From assembly GCA_003194525.1 (NCBI GenBank), contig NBIV01000290.1, positions 1-64,000 on the forward strand: 64,000 bases of DNA, in the 5' to 3' direction. The notes beneath the pieces were generated by a model, which saw nothing but the letters and a program-made list of their open reading frames with translations, was not told the origin of the DNA and made no database searches. This DNA is from Gracilariopsis chorda. Taxonomy: Eukaryota; Rhodophyta; Florideophyceae; Gracilariales; Gracilariaceae. The position numbers were made by a program, and so were the translations under genes. This document shows positions 1 through 10,433 of this stretch, one piece after another. Numbering within the stretch: position 1 is the first letter of the stretch; every line of letters begins with the position of its first letter.

Positions 1-1605
1 CCAAAAGATACCCGGACCATACGGCATGGGCGACAGCTCACGATTCCGAACTGGACTACATCGACGAACACAACATCATCAAATGGATTCCGGATTCAGA
101 GCTCCCCACGGATGTTAAACCTCTTCCCATGCGTATGACATACACCTATAAACGCGACACAGCCGCCAACATCGAAGGTCGACGAGCACGTTGTGTGCTA
201 CGAGGCGACAAAATGCAACCATTTGTGCACTTTGATCCAGAAAAATGCACCACCTATACCGCTGACCGCGCCACTAGTCGTCTGATTCTGGCAATTGCGG
301 CCACATAAAACCTACATGTGGAACACTCGATATCAAATCTGCGTTCCTCGAAGAGCGATTCCATCATGACAAACCAGTTTATGTCAAGGAGCTCCCACGT
401 TTTGATGGCTCTTACCGACACGGACGCACGATCGGACAACTATTAGGCAACCTCTATGGGGGTAAGTCAGCTGGTTACATCTACCTCACAGAGCACACAA
501 AGTACTTGAAGAATATTGGCTATCAGCAATCCTCAGCCGATCCATGTCTTTTCATCAAACGCACGAAACAACACCTCACCCTCATCTGTGTAACGATTGA
601 TGACCTCAAAGTCACATCGTCATCACAATCCGAAATAGACTCCCTCTACCAGAAACTTTGTCGAAAATACAAAGTGGTGAAACGCCTAGGCTTCCCATCT
701 AATTACTTGGGCTGGAAAATCACACGGAATAAGAACGGGGACATCCATCTATCACAGCCCCACGCCATACTGAATGTACTGAAACGACTCCGTCTGGACA
801 CGTGCAATGGCAAAAGAAGCCCATACCCTGATGGGATCCAGCTGCATAAACCTACTGCCCGCGACCAACCCGCCACAAAACCACAACTTCTCTATCAATC
901 AATTGTGGGCGAGCTACGATACATTGCAGACTGCACACGACCCGACATTTTCTTTATCGTCAACAAACTCGCCATGGCCCTTTCGAACCCTTCACAACGT
1001 CACTGGCACATACTTAAAAGCCTGCTCCGATATCTTAAGCAGACTATCGATTTTGGTATAAACATGGCCTCCAGCAACCAACGACTCTGTACGACAGCCC
1101 TAGCCCATCTCTACAACGCATTTTCAGACTCCGACCACGCTGGCGACCCCACTGACTGCAAATCCACGTCTGGATCCATCCATTGCTATAACAAGATACC
1201 TTTTCTCTGGCAATCTCGCAAACAACGCATAACGGCGTTGTCAACCTGCGAAGCAGAGTATGTGGCAGCCACTGACACAACACACAAGTACAGTGGATCA
1301 GGCGTCTTTTGCATGATATCACTGGGTACAGCCCACCTGACATTGTCTTGCACGTCTACAACACATCCGCGATTAGTATCGCAAACAACCAAGCTCCTAC
1401 GAAAAGACGAAAGTATATTGATCTCCGCAAGCACTATATTCATGACCACATCCGTCAAGGCCACATCAAACTGCGCTACATTCCTACCAAGCACCAACTC
1501 GCAGACCTTATGACGAAACCGCTTAAATGGCAAGCGTGTGTAACCTCCTCCGCCGTTCCCTTAACATCATACCCTTTCACGCCCCACCCCGTCTCGGGAG
1601 GAGTG
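1..1605 (+). mobile_element. Ty1/copia pol remnant, 3' half
   Basis: The plus strand encodes the Ty1/copia reverse transcriptase (RVT_2 type) followed by copia RNase H. Visible signatures are the start of the RT with WATAHDSEL and IIKWIP, the segment LICVTIDDL around 0.6 kb, GELRYIADCTRPDI around 0.95 kb and the RNase H end AFSDSDHAGDPTDCKSTSGS with STCEAEYVAA near 1.25 kb. The 5' half of the element lies outside the window. A purine-rich tract just before 1604 and an LTR from 1606 mark its 3' end. The copy is a broken fossil with several breaks. A related copia copy lies at 42.0-43.8 kb. Confidence 0.9.
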
Positions 1606-1960
1606 TGACAACTCTGACAATTTTAGAAGAGACGGGGCGCGCACAGGGTAGATGCGACAACACTCTGACAGTTGTCCACCATGCTGGCCACCGGCAGCCG
1701 ACCGTAGGTAGATATACGACACACCCGAAACTCGTAAAGGAACCCGGGAGACGGGTTATGCGACTAGCATCACAGGTTAATGGGCCCTCATCGCTGCCGC
1801 TGTGGTACACAGTTCGAATTCTCACCAGTCCGCCATTGCCTCTGCTCCGCACTTTCCGTCGCACAAAGTCACACCGATCACCGGGGAGTAGTTACACGTC
1901 TACACTACAATCACACCCTACACATCTACACATCTACACATCTACACAACAACGTTGTCA
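1606..1960 (+). repeat. 3' LTR of the copia element
   Basis: This 355-bp block follows the purine-rich GGGAGGAG tract directly. It starts TGACAAC and ends GTTGTCA, a perfect 7-bp terminal inverted repeat of TG...CA type as expected for an LTR. Near the end is a short run of CTACACAT repeats. The 5' LTR lies outside the window, so LTR identity, and hence age, cannot be estimated. The start could also be 2 bp earlier (TGTGACAAC). Confidence 0.65.
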
Positions 1961-2149
1961 AAACGTTACATACGCTTCGCTTCGGCTCCACCGAGTTTGA
2001 CCGGGGAGTGTGGGAGCTCACTACAAGCTGATTCGTTCATTCAAACTCGGTTCCGCCTACGCTCGTGGAAGCTCCACTACAAGTATCGCTGGACAAGCTC
2101 GCATCAGTGTCTGGCCGGACACTTTTGTAGCCCAGTCGTCTCACAAGTC

Positions 2150-5045
2150 TTACCTTTTCTCTCTGCTGCGGCAGGAAAACTCGCGTCTCCTAGAATCTGT
2201 CCGCTTAGGGCAACGAAGCACATAGTGTTCAGCGCTGTTGGTAGCGTGCGTATTACAGTCACATTGTGATGGTTTCCCCTCCTATGTAGCTTGCAACAGG
2301 GTGAAGCTTCGGCGTGTGTCCTACATAAATCTGAGACAGTGTGACTTCTGCTTTCCGTGGCGATATGATGCTTTGTAGTTCTTCTGGGACATCATTGATC
2401 AAAGGATTGGCTCTAGAGGTAGCCATTATTCGTGTCTTGGCGTCCTCAAAGTAGACCGGTACTCTGACTTGATCTTTCATAGGAGTGCTCAAACCTTGCT
2501 TTGCAAGGCTATCCACCCGTTCATTCTGCGGAAGGCCGCAGTGCCCGGGTATCCAAAACGATATCAACGAAACAGCCTCTTTTCTCGGTGATGGAACTTA
2601 GTATTCGTGAAAACGTTTGTAACGAAGAAGGTTGCTGTCGAAGAGAGCTCTGCAACCCATCTACCATACTTTTGGAGTCCGTTGCCAATCTGATTCGTCT
2701 TTTCCATCCTTCTTCACATCTTTGCAAAACCTTTTCAAGCGCGTGTTTTTGCAGCGGTGACTTCTGCTGTGAACGAGGACACTTCCACTCCAGCCGGGAG
2801 TGTGGCATGTTCTTGTTCAGGACTGTTTTCGTACCACGAGATAGTGTAGGCTGCAGCTCCTACTTTCTTCAGAGAAAGGAGCTGGTATCCCAATTTATGC
2901 CCGTCTGCATCTAGTATGATCTGGGAATCCAGACAGGAGTAAGCCATGAAAAATTCATCATCATAGTAATGACCACCATGTCTGGCATTCGGCGATGCCG
3001 TTCATAGAACTGGCGGCACTGAGGGTGTGCTGTCATCGATATGACAAACTTCCTAGCGTTGTTTGTAAACCATCCATCCGTCCACTCTACCGCAATTCGA
3101 GATTCCCTGTTCTCTGGTTGTCTTGATGGCTCTCCTACCGAGCCATCGCTCCACATTTCGCATTTTGCTGGCTGTAGTGCACCCAGCAGTGCTTGCGCTG
3201 CTTCCTGTTGGACTGCCTTGTTATCGTCTTTGGAACACGGAGTATAATGGAACTCCACATTCTCTATTATGGCGAGTCCTGGCTTGATTGAAAGCGAGGC
3301 GCGCGGCAGATGAAGAAGGCCGAGCTCTGCCAATTTCTTCTCTGCTTCTCTTTTCAATGTAGACCTCTTTTTCTTGATTCGCGTATTGGAGAGTGTTAAG
3401 ATTGATTGCTGTACCGGTATATCCTCGGGAAGCCGCTTGATCTTTTCATATAGTGCTGCGGCTTTGAGAGCAGCTATCTCTTGGAGTGACTGGACTTTGG
3501 TCAGTTCCCGAAGTTGCTCGACTGGTGTGGATTTAACACACCCTGTTTGGATTCTCAATCCTACATTTCGGGCTCTTTCGAAGGTTCCGTATGTCTGTGT
3601 CGGAAGCATTCGGAATTGCCACTTCCGGCGTCGTATGTGGCTATGGGCTCGATGAACCCTTGTCTAAATGTGTGCATCGTTTGCGAATTTGCACCCCAAC
3701 TTGTTCCTGTTAGTCTCCTCAAAATCCTGCATCTACTCAAATACTTGCTTCTCACCTTCTTCAGGTGTTCGTTAAAGTTCAACCGACTGTCCAGCTGCAG
3801 TCCAAGAAATCGCACGCTGTTGGACGGGGTAACCAAAGTCCCGTTCACTGAAACCGCCAGTTGCTCGATGTCCCTTTTCCAGTTTTTGTATGTGAAGGGG
3901 ACTAGAACGGTTTTTGCTGCATTCATCTTGATCTTGTTGCGGGCACAATAAGTTTCTAGTTTGTGTACTGCCCCCTGCAGTGCTGTTTGACAGCGTGTGA
4001 GGGTGTTCGCGGTTACCCATATTGCAGTGTCGTCCGCGAACATACTAATCCGTATTGATCGATTTCGTTCGCATACTGCTTTGTCCAAGTCTGCGTTGTA
4101 TGCGATCCATAGCGAAGGGGATAGCGTACCCCCTTGTGGCAGGCCTTGTGGCACGACACGTTCCGAGCTTAGCGCTGTGCTCCACCGGCACCGCCACCTC
4201 CTGTCCATGATGAATGCCCGTATCCATCTCCATAGAAAAGTTGGACATTGCATGTTTCCCAGTTTCACCATGAGGTCGTGATGCGGGACACGGTCGTACG
4301 CAGCTGAGAAGTCGCAAAATATAGCCATGGTTTGTTTCTTCTTATTCCATCCGTGTGTCACTCCTTCACATAAGGCCTCTATCTGCTCCTCAGTTGACCT
4401 GTGCATACGAAATCCTGCTTGGCTGTGCGGCAAGAGTGGCTGTAGCCATTGCATGAAAACTTTATACACCATTCTCTCCGCTGTACGGGCCATGACGGAA
4501 GTTAGAGATATCGGTCGGAACTTACGTTCCGGTCCTGGCTTGGGAATGGGTATCAACATTGACACTCGCCATTTTGTAGGTACCTCAGAGTTCTTGAATG
4601 ACCTATTGATAATCTGGAGCAGCCTTAGCTTTTCCAACCTCTGGTAGATGTTGAAGTAATGCTATCTCGATACCGTCTAAGCCGGGTGTTTCTAAAGATG
4701 CTTCTCTTTCGGCAGGAAGCAGATTGTCTTGTTTGCCGCAAAACGTGGTGGTGCTCAACGCGCTACCGTCAGGAATTGACGTTGTAGACAGACCAAGAAA
4801 CGAAGGACTAAGGATACAAACCGGAGCACTAAGCTGCCCTCCGGTTGCGAAGCTACGTTTCTTGGTTCCGATTCGACCCATCCGTGATATGGTATCGTCA
4901 AAAGCGGCTATGCTGTGTGAGAAATGTGTACGCCAGGAAAGAAAATCTTTGCTGAAGAGCGCTCTGGACCAACTCTGAAGTCCCAGGATACGGATCAGAG
5001 GGTCGACCTTGAAAAGCGAAACCGAGACTAAAACTGGCAAGGGAG
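2150..5045 (-). mobile_element. LINE (non-LTR retrotransposon) with RT and RNase H, broken
   Basis: Reading the minus strand from about 5040 down to 2150: a linker ending in TPGLDGIE (the start of the RT domain), then RT (about 4640-3800) with PIPKPG, FCDFSAAYDRVPH, GLPQGGTLSPSLW and the catalytic box MFADDTAIW, then a long spacer, then RNase H (WSDGSVG near 3.15 kb, ATDSKSMVDGL near 2.68 kb, FWIPGHCGLPQNE near 2.55 kb) and a C-terminal region (IYVGHTPKLHPVASY, then a Cys/His box near 2.2 kb). RNase H after RT fits the I group of LINEs. No endonuclease domain is seen, so the copy is 5' truncated. The frame shifts between the linker and RT, near 3.6 kb, near 2.95 kb and near 2.55-2.75 kb, so it is dead. 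Confidence 0.9.
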
Positions 5046-5059
5046 GGACTCTTTCAGCT

Positions 5060-5355
5060 CCCTGGGAGAAAGATGTCGCTTGAACCAGGGCTCGAACAAG
5101 TAGGAAATGTACCGTTTTCTTGTTGTTTGTTGTTCTTCTTCTTTATTGTGGGTTCAGCATGCCTGATTACGGCACGCTGATAGTGGTTTCTCATTTGAAA
5201 AACTTCTCTCTCCTCAAGAAAGCTAACAACTTTTGTGGCCATTGGCGGACTATCTCCGCTAAAGTCTACCCCTTCTTTCTGCAGGAGCAGGGAGCTCGCG
5301 TCTTCTAGATTCCGTCCGCTTGGCGCAACGCAGCACAAAATGTTCCACATCATTG
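5060..5355 (-). mobile_element. LINE 3'-end fragment with GAA-rich tail
   Basis: On the minus strand this encodes the C-terminal LINE box (EHFVLRC-like, then KRTESRRREL across frames), then KVVSFLEEREVFQ and a tail CAATAAAGAAGAAGAACAAC. The same final segment recurs at 9478-9576, 9863-9968 and 35851-35950. It sits just upstream of the larger minus-strand LINE copy and looks like a 5'-truncated insertion of a related LINE. Confidence 0.7.
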
Positions 5356-5399
5356 GTATTGTTGTTTGTTTATGTGCGAACGAAGTCCAGTTTAGATTT

Positions 5400-6058
5400 T
5401 GACGTACTAACTCTCCATTAAGCTAGTCTGTGTCCCGAAAGCGAAGCCTTCGAGACAGACCCAGTTGCAGATCCATTTTGCTTCCTCTTGATGCGCATCA
5501 GCAGGAAAGTCGGCACACTACGGTGGGCGGATTAATCCATTTTGCCCAAAGCGGGGCCGCTGACGGTTTCCGCGTGGTCCCTCCGCGCAGTACTACTGCG
5601 GCAAAAAGCGACTGATTCAACTTCGACGCATTTCGCCTGGACGAGTTTGACAACATCCTGGATCAGTAACGTTGTACCTCTCGGACTGCAGAAAAGACGA
5701 AAAACATCGAACAGCAGAAAGCAGCAGCAACACGATTAATGAACGAAAATATCGGCTTCTCGTCGCGAGATCTGGTGCGATGGATCGGTCGGAAACCCTC
5801 AAATCCTGCAACAGCAAATGTCCATTCGGGCCGCTGTCCTGTAGGATGACGAGTGATTTGCTGCATCTATCCTTATACTGCTGGTGCCATTCGCTCACTT
5901 CAATGAACGCTCATCGTGCAGAAGCACTGAATGACGCGTATCACATGGCTATGTTGAAGAGCCGGGGTAAAGTTTGTTGGTGGTCGGTACGATCCATTGT
6001 GTCTGAAAAAGATCCGTCGAGCTTCGCTGGTCAATAAGCGTGGGTATGGGCACCGTCG
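5400..6058 (+). other. Unassigned stretch with degenerate reading frames
   Basis: Several short plus-strand frames overlap here. One reads FDAFRLDEFDNILDQ near 5.63 kb and another GFSSRDLVRWIGRKP near 5.77 kb, each broken by stops. The amino-acid texture suggests a decayed mobile-element gene, but no domain is recognisable and I assign no function. Confidence 0.3.
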
Positions 6059-6310
6059 TTAACCTCGTCTGTTGTAGCCGTACACAAAGGTCGCACATAG
6101 GTCATCCAGTTTACGTAGAGATGCGACTTCTTCGTTCCGCTTCTTTTCTAGTTCTGAGAGCTGTAGTTGCAGCTCCTTAACTTCCTCTTCCAAAGCGTTA
6201 TTACGTCGACGGAGATCCTGAATGTATTCCTGTGCGAGATGCACGTTATCGGACAAAGTAGAGAGTTTGTAGTCTACTTTCGCCGTGTCTCGTCTCAGGC
6301 GTACTGCCAT
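6059..6310 (-). CDS. Small coiled-coil hypothetical protein
   Basis: An ATG at 6310 opens 83 codons on the minus strand. Residues about 15-65 carry a clear heptad pattern rich in Leu, Glu and Lys (YIQDLRRRNNALEEEVKEL followed by more heptads), predicting a coiled coil. The frame is open 60 bases further upstream but without another ATG. It lies between degenerate sequence and a LINE fragment, so it may be a piece of a transposon gene (coiled-coil tails are common in Harbinger SANT proteins and LINE ORF1) and not a host gene. No family recognised. Confidence 0.3.
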   Translation of the reverse strand: MAVRLRRDTAKVDYKLSTLSDNVHLAQEYIQDLRRRNNALEEEVKELQLQLSELEKKRNEEVASLRKLDDLCATFVYGYNRRG

Positions 6311-6479
6311 GACGGCTGTGTCGCGGGGACATGATCGAACACCGGTCAGAACCCAAAGAATTACTCCCAATCGACGAATTAGAATGCTAGGAGCGAAGAC
6401 TAGGTGTATTTCCCCTAATCTCAGGCGAAGATATGGTTTCTGTACAGAAAACCAGAACTGGTTTTGGGTAATCTAATCT

Positions 6480-7540
6480 ATGGCGTCCACGCTTGCCCCT
6501 CTCCCTGACATGAAACAGATTGCCGCATGTCAGGCGGCAAAACTGTATGAAAAAGCCATGAGAAGGGAGGAAACCACGCCGCTAAGGAAAAGCATACAAC
6601 GCCTATCCACCTCCCGAATCAGGAACAGACGGTCTACGATGAAGATGGTTGCAGAGGAGAAGCTGGCAGAGCTTGGAATATTACAGTTGCAAAGGATGAA
6701 ATTACTGGTCGAACCAGGACTGGGAACGGTCGCCGACGTACAGTTTCACTTTGCCCCTTGCAGAAAGAACGACACGAAACCAGAACAAAATGCAGCAGCA
6801 ATACACCTGCTGAGAAGTTTAGGAAATGCTGACTGCGAAGTTTGGAGTGACGGCTCGGTAGGAGAACCCCAAGAGCAACCTGCTCAACGGCAAACATGGC
6901 GAGTCGCAGTGAAGTGGGATGATGGCTGGTTTACAGGTACAGCTAGGCAAGGGGCGCAGATACAAAGTGCCCGACTTGCTTATAGAATATGACGATGGAT
7001 ACAACATGTGCTACACAGTCAATAGTGATGAAACTATTACCGACAGCGACGCACACACTCTAAAGGCAAAGTTCTTGAACACCGGCAAAGCAGACCAAGA
7101 GAAGGTTCCGTTGGACTTCCTTGAAGTTCAGCAGAGGCTTAAGCTCCATCTTGTTACTCAACCGCCAGTTCAAAATGTCCCGGAATCGCTCGAAGAAGAT
7201 GTCACTCTTAGGGCTGCGCAGACAGCTCTATCACAGGTTTTTGTGGGACACTCGACAGGGTTACACCCGGTTTCTACCTACTTGCTTCGTAGAAAGAGCT
7301 ACTGCCCCCTAGAGCTAAGGCGTAGAGTTGAAAACACCGTTGATCACTTTGTCATGAGGTGTAGAAAACGCTCCTAGTCCAGGCGAGACACGTTCCCGTC
7401 TGCACGAGAAAGACAAGGAGTCGGAGTATCGGCTATAGTTAAGAAATTGGCCGGAAAGGTTGTGGGAATTCTTGTGGAGAGAGGGATTCATCAAAAAGAG
7501 TACCTACCACGCTGTCGGAATTAGTGGCGTGCGCCCGTAA
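6480..7540 (+). mobile_element. LINE fragment, C-terminal half
   Basis: The plus strand matches the minus-strand LINE at 2.2-5.0 kb: an opening spacer (AKLYEKAMRREE, compare ALYEKIKRLPED), the first RNase H strand (VWSDGSVGEP), then after a frame change the C-terminal section (SLEEDVTLRAAQTALSQVF, GHSTGLHPVSTYLLRRKSY) and the final His/Cys box VDHFVMRC near 7.34 kb. The middle of RNase H, with the ATDSKS and GHCGLPQNE motifs, is not recognisable. The copy lacks RT entirely, as expected from 5' truncation. Confidence 0.8.
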
Positions 7541-7562
7541 AAATACATACATACATACATAC
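7540..7562 (+). repeat. (CATA)n tail of the LINE
   Basis: AAAATACATACATACATACATAC closes the LINE copy. Tandem 3' tails of this kind are usual for I-group and RTE-type LINEs. A (CA)n tail occupies the same place in the copy ending near 33.41 kb. Confidence 0.6.
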
Positions 7563-7564
7563 TA

Positions 7565-9262
7565 TGGCGTCGTGAGTGACACTTGCAGATTCTCTTCGCC
7601 ACCGATCCCGGAAACGAGTGAAAAGAAAGCTTCCCTGATCCGTCTCCTGACTCGTAAATAGTCAGCTGCTTATTCCGAAACAGACTTCTGCACCCTTTGC
7701 AGAGTTATTCACGAACTGGCAAACAGTTTCGTAGTGTACTGATGTCAACAACTTTGTAACAAAGAGAACAAGATGCAAATCTGTCCATTTGAAGGACACC
7801 GTTCAAGAAGGACCTAGACTCCTAACCAAAGTTGATTTTCTTGGTAACCGAGGTGCCAGCTCGGTGAGAATTCGCATAAAACAGTCTGCACCTTGAAATC
7901 CTTGAAGTGATGGAGAATGTAAGACCCCATTACCGAAACGGTGATAAGAGCGACTCCGCCTGTTTTTTGAGGTAACGGTAATCAGCCTTGGCCGGTGCTC
8001 CTAACCCATTTGCAATACCATCGCCGCAACGAACAGCCAGGAGAAAACAATGTTCCAATGGAACAACGTTTTGCGGCAAGAAGGGCAAGCCACGACCATA
8101 ATCTGACGCAATCCCAAGCCCACAACACACAGGGATCTGCCTGATAGATACGTGTCTAAAATACATTTCAAACTTCCGTAGCAACCAGATGCAACGGTAG
8201 TTCATTTCCAACGCACCCGATCGCTTCACGAACATGGGAAAAGACGACCCGCGATATCATAACTGCGGATGATCAGAATAAACTGCTTCCTTCACACATT
8301 TCGGTGCATGCGAGCTGATATGCCGCAGGGTTGTGCAGACAAGGCTACGCGGCGCAGCATTAAATGTTGTTCTCGCCAAGCGCGTCCCGAGTTCACAACT
8401 GAGGGACGCAGAAAGCACGTACCCTATTCCCCATGGACGAAGGAGTGCTGAGAACGAAAGAAGGCGTCTCTGTGTTGCTTAAGAGGTTCAGCAACGACCT
8501 ATACGAGCGCTGACGCAATAACAAAAGGTTATCCTTGCAACTAGAAGGCTCTGAACGACTACGCTCAAAATCGGTGAGCGCTTTGCCCTGCAGTTCGTAT
8601 ATCGAGCCTCACATGTCCGAGACGAGAGATTCGTGGAAGAGGGAGGCATGGCCATTTCACATTTCGGTTCTTCGTAAAAGCTATCGTCAGGCCTTGAGCC
8701 ATTGAGCCAACAAAATAGGTTAGGTGAACACCAGGAAACCGCGACAACAGCGTGGCTGCGTACTGTTGCGCACAGCTTAGCACGAGTCTTTACGCGACAG
8801 GGTTCAACCTTTTTATCCCCAGATCGTTAAGAGCTGCCCGTCTGCCGTTTGCCAGGTTTGTTTTATTGACGTCCGTGGTCGACGGAGGAGATTTGTGCGC
8901 CGATCGCTGGGCGAGTTGAGAGATTTCTTGCACCGGCAACCCCATCAAGCAGCTACACGAAATTTCTAGTTCCCAAGCAAGCGAACTGTTTCACAGCTTT
9001 CTTCTTCCTCTTCTTCTTTGGGAGCGCTAAGTGCCCAATTAGGACTCCGAGATTGGTCGCCGCGATAGCCCTTCTGTGATCGGGGAGGCTAAATTCCTGG
9101 AATCAGACTCAATCCCTGATCTATTTCGCTTTCTTTGGCGGGAGGTCGACGCACTACGACGGGGCCGAACTGTCCAAGGGCTCGATAGAAGTTCACGAGA
9201 TGATTCCTCACAGCAGCGCATTGATCGCTTTGAAGACTGGTACAGCTTGAATTGAAAGGAAG
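7565..9262. other. No gene recognised
   Basis: About 1.7 kb with only short frames on both strands, no recognisable protein motif and no clear repeat. Its base composition is like the neighbouring decayed transposon DNA, so it is probably old mobile-element sequence. Confidence 0.5.
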
Positions 9263-9400
9263 CTGTTGGTGTGTCTTCAGAGAAGAGGACCTTCAGTGAA
9301 ATTCCTCTTCCAGGCTTAGAAATAGTGACACGAACCCACATATACGCGGACGGACACACAAAGCAAAGGGGTACTGTGGAACATCGTTTACATCCAATCA
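9263..9400 (+). mobile_element. LINE 3'-terminal scrap
   Basis: The stretch with CCAGGCTTAGAAATAGTGACACG and a following CACA/ACAACAAC-rich tail lines up with the 3' ends of the LINE copies near 7.52 kb (CTGTCGGAATTAGTGGCG) and 33.37 kb (TCTTGGAATTAGAGACGCG). Only the last hundred or so bases of a LINE are present. Confidence 0.5.
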
Positions 9401-9477
9401 AGACAACAACAACAACCCAACAAGAAAACAGAAAGTGGTCTTGAAGCCTATCGCAAACGACCCTTAGGTAGCCACAG

Positions 9478-9576
9478 AAGTTCTTGGCCTTCCTGAAGAG
9501 AGAAAACTTTTACTGAGAGCTTTCCTTCAGCTTAGTAATAGAAAGCTGTTGACCACAATAAAAGAGAAGAAGAAAG
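9478..9576 (+). repeat. Dispersed LINE 3'-end repeat
   Basis: A stretch of about 100 bp reading GAAGTTCTTGGCCTTCCTGA to CCACAATAAAAGAGAAGAAG. It is the inverse of 9863-9968 and of 35851-35950 and is similar to 5118-5240. In one frame it reads ERKLLLRAFLQLSNRKLL, continuing the LINE C-terminus, so I take it as the 3' end of a LINE subfamily with a CAATAAA(GAA)n tail. Confidence 0.6.
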
Positions 9577-9862
9577 GCCATTAGGTCGTCATCAGAAAAA
9601 CCAGCAGCCTAAGGATAAGAATATCTCTGTTCTTCATCAAATTCGTTTCTGAAAGAAGTGAAACTTCTGGAATCGACGCCGCAGTTTCTGACCTCCTTGT
9701 CTGGCATGTTCACGGCCAGGTTCAGGGACAGATTTCACCACTTCAGAAAAGATAGTTCTTCAACACGAAAGACATGCACTCGAAGTGATGAAAGTCTGTA
9801 CGGCGACAAACGAAAGCATTCCTCTAGTGTGAGAACGGTATTCTCTCGTGATGACTTCCGGT

Positions 9863-9968
9863 ATCTTCTTCTTCTTTCTTCTTTTTTATTGTGGTCAACA
9901 GCTTTCTATTACTAAGCTGAAGGAAAGCTTTCAATAAAAGCTTTCTCTCTTCAGGAAAGCCAAGAACT
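9863..9968 (-). repeat. Dispersed LINE 3'-end repeat, inverted copy
   Basis: Reverse-complement copy of 9478-9576, 290 bp away, so the two form an inverted pair. On the plus strand it shows TTCTTCTTTCTTC, TTATTGTGGTCAACAGCTTT and GCTTTCTCTCTTCAGGAAAG. Same interpretation as its partner. Confidence 0.6.
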
Positions 9969-10433
9969 GACTTCGGGTATGGAGCTGAAAGTGGATTCGA
10001 AGTTGCAAACTCTATGACTTGATTCATTCAGCGCAATGTTACAGAGGAAAGATACCTCCCTGACTCGTAGACCTATACGAAATATACGGTATGTGAAAAG
10101 CTGCAAAAAGTGTAGCCTATACTTTCTACAGCCTTTTGCAGACACGGGGAATTCTCCGAATTAAGGTTGCATACATTCTTCTTCTAATTAGAAGTGAAAG
10201 ACAAGTTCGGAGTTTTCAACTAGTCGAACGGGTGATAGATCAGAACCATCCCCCTGCCTGTCTACCCTTATTGTAACGTGTTCTGTTAGCATTTGCTTTC
10301 TGATGTCAATCTCACTTTAACGTCATTTGAGAAGCGAGCTAGATGTATCAGAAGGGTTGGACCTGCACACTATAACTTGAATATCGATCTGCAATTGTCA
10401 AACTTAAGCACTGGGAGGTGGAGTCGTGGTACC

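Noticed and set aside
10293-10433. Upstream extension of the glycosyltransferase
   Set aside because: The open stretch starts with TTG, not ATG, so the first usable start is 10434.
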